Of a DNA stretch of 64,000 nt, positions 61,641 through 64,000 are shown in pieces; the first letter of the stretch is position 1; every line of letters starts with the position of its first letter. A program made the position numbers and the translations under genes. Under the pieces are notes generated by a model. That model was not told the DNA's origin. It saw only the letters and a program-made list of their open reading frames with translations, and did not search any database. The DNA comes from Chitinophagales bacterium (lineage in GTDB: Bacteria > Bacteroidota > Bacteroidia > Chitinophagales > Chitinophagaceae), in assembly GCA_017303415.1 (NCBI GenBank), contig JAFLBJ010000001.1, positions 2,604,001-2,668,000 of the forward strand, read 5' to 3'.

Positions 61641-61922
61641 TTAGACGATGGCCATGATATCGCTCTCACGCATGATCAGGTAATCGTCCCCATCGATCTG
61701 GATCTCGGTACCAGCATACTTGCCATAGAGGACAGTGTCTCCGGCTTTAACACTCATGGGTTCATCTTTTTTACCAGGACCAGCGGCTACTACGAGGCCA
61801 CGTTGTGGTTTTTCTTTTGCAGTATCAGGGATAATGATTCCGCCTGCGGTTTTCTCTTCAGCAGGTGCTGCTTTTACAATTACCCGGTCGTGTAGGGGGG
61901 TAACACTAAGCTTCTTAGCCAT
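61641..61922 (-). CDS. groS: Co-chaperonin GroES
   Basis: 93 residues. [28 protein letters not shown] (mobile loop region) and [27 protein letters not shown]. Caps GroEL. First gene of groSL. No CIRCE inverted repeat is visible upstream, but a consensus -7 box is (61984-61991). Confidence 0.97.
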   Translation of the reverse strand: MAKKLSVTPLHDRVIVKAAPAEEKTAGGIIIPDTAKEKPQRGLVVAAGPGKKDEPMSVKAGDTVLYGKYAGTEIQIDGDDYLIMRESDIMAIV

Positions 61923-61983
61923 ACGATTATGATTTTTTAAATGTTGTGAGATTACTGTCCAATTTCCCCTTTTGCAGGGGCAG

Positions 61984-61991
61984 CAAAGCTA
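61984..61991 (-). promoter_or_regulatory. Candidate groSL promoter -7 box
   Basis: Minus-strand TAGCTTTG, an exact TAnnTTTG match 61 nt before the groS ATG. No CIRCE element (TTAGCACTC-N9-GAGTGCTAA) found. The remaining 61923-62195 sequence has no other recognisable feature. Confidence 0.5.
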
Positions 61992-62195
61992 AACGATTAT
62001 CATGCCATTTGAACAGGACCGGAAATTTTTTCAGTTTTGGGGGTCCGGATCACCTGGAAACCGGGTAATCCAGGGCTTTTTTTCAGTCAGGCTGTCAAGT
62101 TTTCACCTAAATCCTTTGGTAACAATTCCTTAGCCTAAAACCTGTCCCTGTCGGCCTGAATCACTTATCTTCGCAGGCCAAATAGCTCTTAATTC

Positions 62196-63119
62196 ATGAT
62201 CAGCAGACGTAATATCCGGGTGAAAGTGATGCAGACCCTTTACACCCAGGCCAGCTCGGAAGGTACCCCCGTACCGGCCTCCTACCAGAAAGTCCTGCAA
62301 TCCCATTTTGAACTTACCCGCAGCCTCCTACTCTACCTCACCTATTTTCTTGGACAGATCGCCCGTTTTTCGGAAAAAAACGCGCATCAACGTGCCTCCA
62401 AGCATTTACCAACGGCCGAAGACCTGAAAGTAAATATCAAGATCGCCGGGAATAAGATCCTTTGGAAGATATGGGAGGATGAAAGCTATAAAAAAGCCGT
62501 TTCAGCGATAAAACCAGGCCAGTTTTTGGATGAAGAACTCGTAAAAAAGGCCTATCAAAAGCTGTGTGAATCCCCCGAATACAGGCAATATATTAGCGAG
62601 GAATCGCGGGAAAACAAACATGAGAAAGAGATCCTTGAATTCATGCTCGAGAACCTGATGCTGAATGACGATGATTTTATCAATCATATTGAGGAACTGT
62701 TTAGCAACTGGAGCGATGATGGGGAAATGATCGTCCTTTTGCTTGACGGATTCCTGAAAAAAACCTCGCATATCAATTTTACCCAGATGCTGGGTGACGA
62801 TAAGGCTGAATTTGCCCGGATCTTGCTGCAAACTGTGGTTGAAAAGTCGGAACACCTGGAAAGCCTGATCGTACCGAAATTAAAAAACTGGGACCCCGAA
62901 AGGATTGCCCAACTGGATATGATCCTCCTGAAAATGGGTGTAGCTGAATTCCTCTATTTTGAAACCATTCCCCCCAAGGTTACCATTAATGAATACATAG
63001 ACCTGGCCAAAGATTACAGCACCGCCCAAAGCGGACAGTTTGTCAATGGCATACTGGATAATATACATAAGGAACTGGTTCAGGAGGGAAAGATGGTGAA
63101 GGTGGATTTTAGGAAGTAG
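62196..63119 (+). CDS. nusB: Transcription antitermination factor NusB (long Bacteroidetes form)
   Basis: 307 residues, about twice the E. coli length. ISRRNIRVKVMQTLYTQ at the start and PKVTINEYIDLAKDYSTAQSGQFVNGILDNI near the end are NusB hallmarks; the middle is a lineage-specific insertion. NusB with NusE binds boxA for rRNA antitermination. Followed by heptamer element C. Confidence 0.93.
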   Translation: MISRRNIRVKVMQTLYTQASSEGTPVPASYQKVLQSHFELTRSLLLYLTYFLGQIARFSEKNAHQRASKHLPTAEDLKVNIKIAGNKILWKIWEDESYKKAVSAIKPGQFLDEELVKKAYQKLCESPEYRQYISEESRENKHEKEILEFMLENLMLNDDDFINHIEELFSNWSDDGEMIVLLLDGFLKKTSHINFTQMLGDDKAEFARILLQTVVEKSEHLESLIVPKLKNWDPERIAQLDMILLKMGVAEFLYFETIPPKVTINEYIDLAKDYSTAQSGQFVNGILDNIHKELVQEGKMVKVDFRK

Positions 63120-63126
63120 CTTGGGA

Positions 63127-63473
63127 GATGACGGAGGACGGAGGACAGATGACGGAGGACGGATGACAGAGGACAGATGTTGGATGTTGGATGTTGGATG
63201 TTGGATGTAGGATGATAGTGATTAATATTTAAAGTTAATTATAAAAGAAGAGGGGCTTGATGAAATTCAGGCTCCTCTTCCTATTTCAACTTGAATTATA
63301 TATTTAAACCACTATCATCCAACATCCAACATCCAACATCCAACATCTGTCCTCTGTCATCTGTCATCTGTCCTCCGTCCTCTGTCCTCCGTCCTCTGTC
63401 CTCCGTCATCTGTCATCCGTCATCTGTCATCCGTCCTCCGTCCTCCGTCATCTATCATCCGTCCTCTTTCCTC
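63127..63473. repeat. 95-nt-core heptamer element, copy C
   Basis: Left arm 63127-63217: 13 in-phase heptamers (GATGACR, GAGGACR, GATGTTG, GATGTAG) ending GATGATA. Core 63218-63312, exactly 95 nt, same orientation as copy B, with the AGAGGGGC stem at 63249-63256. Right arm 63313-63466: 22 heptamers from TATCATC through CAACATC to TGTCCTC/CGTCCTC, with one more (TTTCCTC) to 63473. Here the flanking genes are in tandem, not convergent. It fills most of the 414-nt gap. Confidence 0.92.
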
Positions 63474-63502
63474 CCCCCAACGCCCATTTCTCCAATATTC
63501 CC

Positions 63503-63510
63503 TACATTTG
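63503..63510 (+). promoter_or_regulatory. Candidate -7 box of the DUF1573 gene
   Basis: TACATTTG, exact TAnnTTTG match 23 nt upstream of the ATG at 63534. The upstream position is next to the end of a heptamer array. Confidence 0.5.
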
Positions 63511-63533
63511 TCCCTCGCAAAAATTCCTGTATC

Positions 63534-63995
63534 ATGAAAAGAATATTCTTACTTCTGGCGGTTGGATTGAGCCTGGGTGCCTGCAAGATGGGAACGGCAA
63601 AAGACGAACCCAAAGTGGAACATGGTGCTGACCTGGAAAAAAGACTGGCTGCCCTGAAGGACACAACTAACCTAACCACCATTGAATGGCTGGATTCAAC
63701 CTACATTGAGGTAGGTAAAGTAGTCAAAGGGCAAGAAGTAGATGTAGTATATCGTTTCCGGAACACTGGTGACAAACCCCTGATCATTGCCCAGGTAACT
63801 GCCGGATGTGGTTGCACCATTCCCGAAACACCCAAGGAACCCTATGCCCCGGGTGCAGAAGGCGAGATCAAGGCCCGGTTCAACAGTGCCAACCAGACCC
63901 TTGGTGGTCATCGCAAATCGGTATATGTAACAGCGAATACCAAACCCAACAGCTATAATATTTTAGAGTTCAATGTAGATGTGACCGAACGATAA
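63534..63995 (+). CDS. DUF1573 lipoprotein
   Basis: 153 residues. Lipobox LGAC (Cys17), linker, then an immunoglobulin-like domain with VVYRFRNTGDKPLIIAQV, TAGCGCTIPETPKEPYAPG and FNSANQTLGGHRKSVYV, the DUF1573 signature including its conserved CGC. Function unknown. The frame upstream back to 63291 only translates the heptamer array and is not part of the gene. Confidence 0.88.
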   Translation: MKRIFLLLAVGLSLGACKMGTAKDEPKVEHGADLEKRLAALKDTTNLTTIEWLDSTYIEVGKVVKGQEVDVVYRFRNTGDKPLIIAQVTAGCGCTIPETPKEPYAPGAEGEIKARFNSANQTLGGHRKSVYVTANTKPNSYNILEFNVDVTER

Positions 63996-64000
63996 TTTTC

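Noticed and set aside
61923-62195. CIRCE element upstream of groS
   Set aside because: TTAGCACTC-N9-GAGTGCTAA or a close match is not present.
63291-63533. N-terminal extension of the DUF1573 gene through the heptamer array
   Set aside because: It encodes Ser/Pro/His-rich repeat translation with no family match; the ATG at 63534 gives a normal lipoprotein signal.

Overview
The window looks like chromosomal DNA from a member of the Bacteroidota, most likely family Chitinophagaceae (inference from gene content). The evidence is a type IX secretion C-terminal sorting domain, many short lipoproteins, a TonB receptor with a carboxypeptidase-like N-terminal domain, a bifunctional HisB, a long NusB, a NagB-LmbE fusion, and promoters of the TTTG-N20-TAnnTTTG type. 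No phage, insertion sequence, CRISPR array or rRNA was seen. One tRNA-Arg(ACG) is present.

Layout. 1-5300: start of trpE and hisGDCB on the minus strand, each preceded by a complete ribosome-mediated attenuator: a leader peptide with WWW or HIHHH, an antiterminator, and a terminator just before the gene. 5.3-9.6 kb: GH16 glucanase lipoprotein, rhodanese-thioredoxin lipoprotein, Ycf48-like propeller, peroxiredoxin-like protein. 9.6-15.7 kb: smc, then an arginine deiminase-family protein and CtlX. 15.9-22.1 kb: a T9SS cargo protein, a TPR lipoprotein, two half-length DUF4331 proteins and a divergent TonB receptor. 22.1-25.7 kb: an SDR, pfkA, pyk. 26.2-33.9 kb: two divergent operons that look like an exported glycoside 3-oxidation / 3-keto-glycoside degradation locus (DUF1080, cytochrome c, TIM-barrel isomerases, Gfo/Idh/MocA, GMC oxidoreductase and its small subunit). 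34-41 kb: CutC, glycosylasparaginase, NTF2-like, FMN reductase, two pirins, NagB-LmbE fusion. 41-46 kb: response regulator / CHASE-6xPAS kinase / response regulator. 46-64 kb: mostly housekeeping genes (AraC-like regulator, tRNA-Arg, rlmH, rhomboid, tilS, etfBA, DUF151 nuclease, ispE, rocD, ClC, amino-acid permease, groSL, nusB, DUF1573).

The most unusual feature is a family of intergenic structures built from perfectly phased 7-bp tandem repeats in inverted orientation. Three copies (about 25.75, 40.80 and 63.13 kb) share a conserved core of exactly 95 nt that carries an intrinsic-terminator-like hairpin, flanked by GATGNNN-class heptamers on the left and their complements on the right. One core is inverted relative to the other two. 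Other intergenic regions have the same architecture with different heptamers (GTGAGRC, ATTATTR, GCTANNN). They sit mostly between convergent genes and in places supply or touch the stop codons of flanking genes. I know of no described family that matches.

Functional links: ADI-family protein, CtlX and RocD could together turn arginine or citrulline into ornithine and glutamate semialdehyde. The attenuators tie trp and his expression to charged tRNA. The keto-glycoside operons share a divergent promoter region holding a 16-bp perfect palindrome, a candidate operator.
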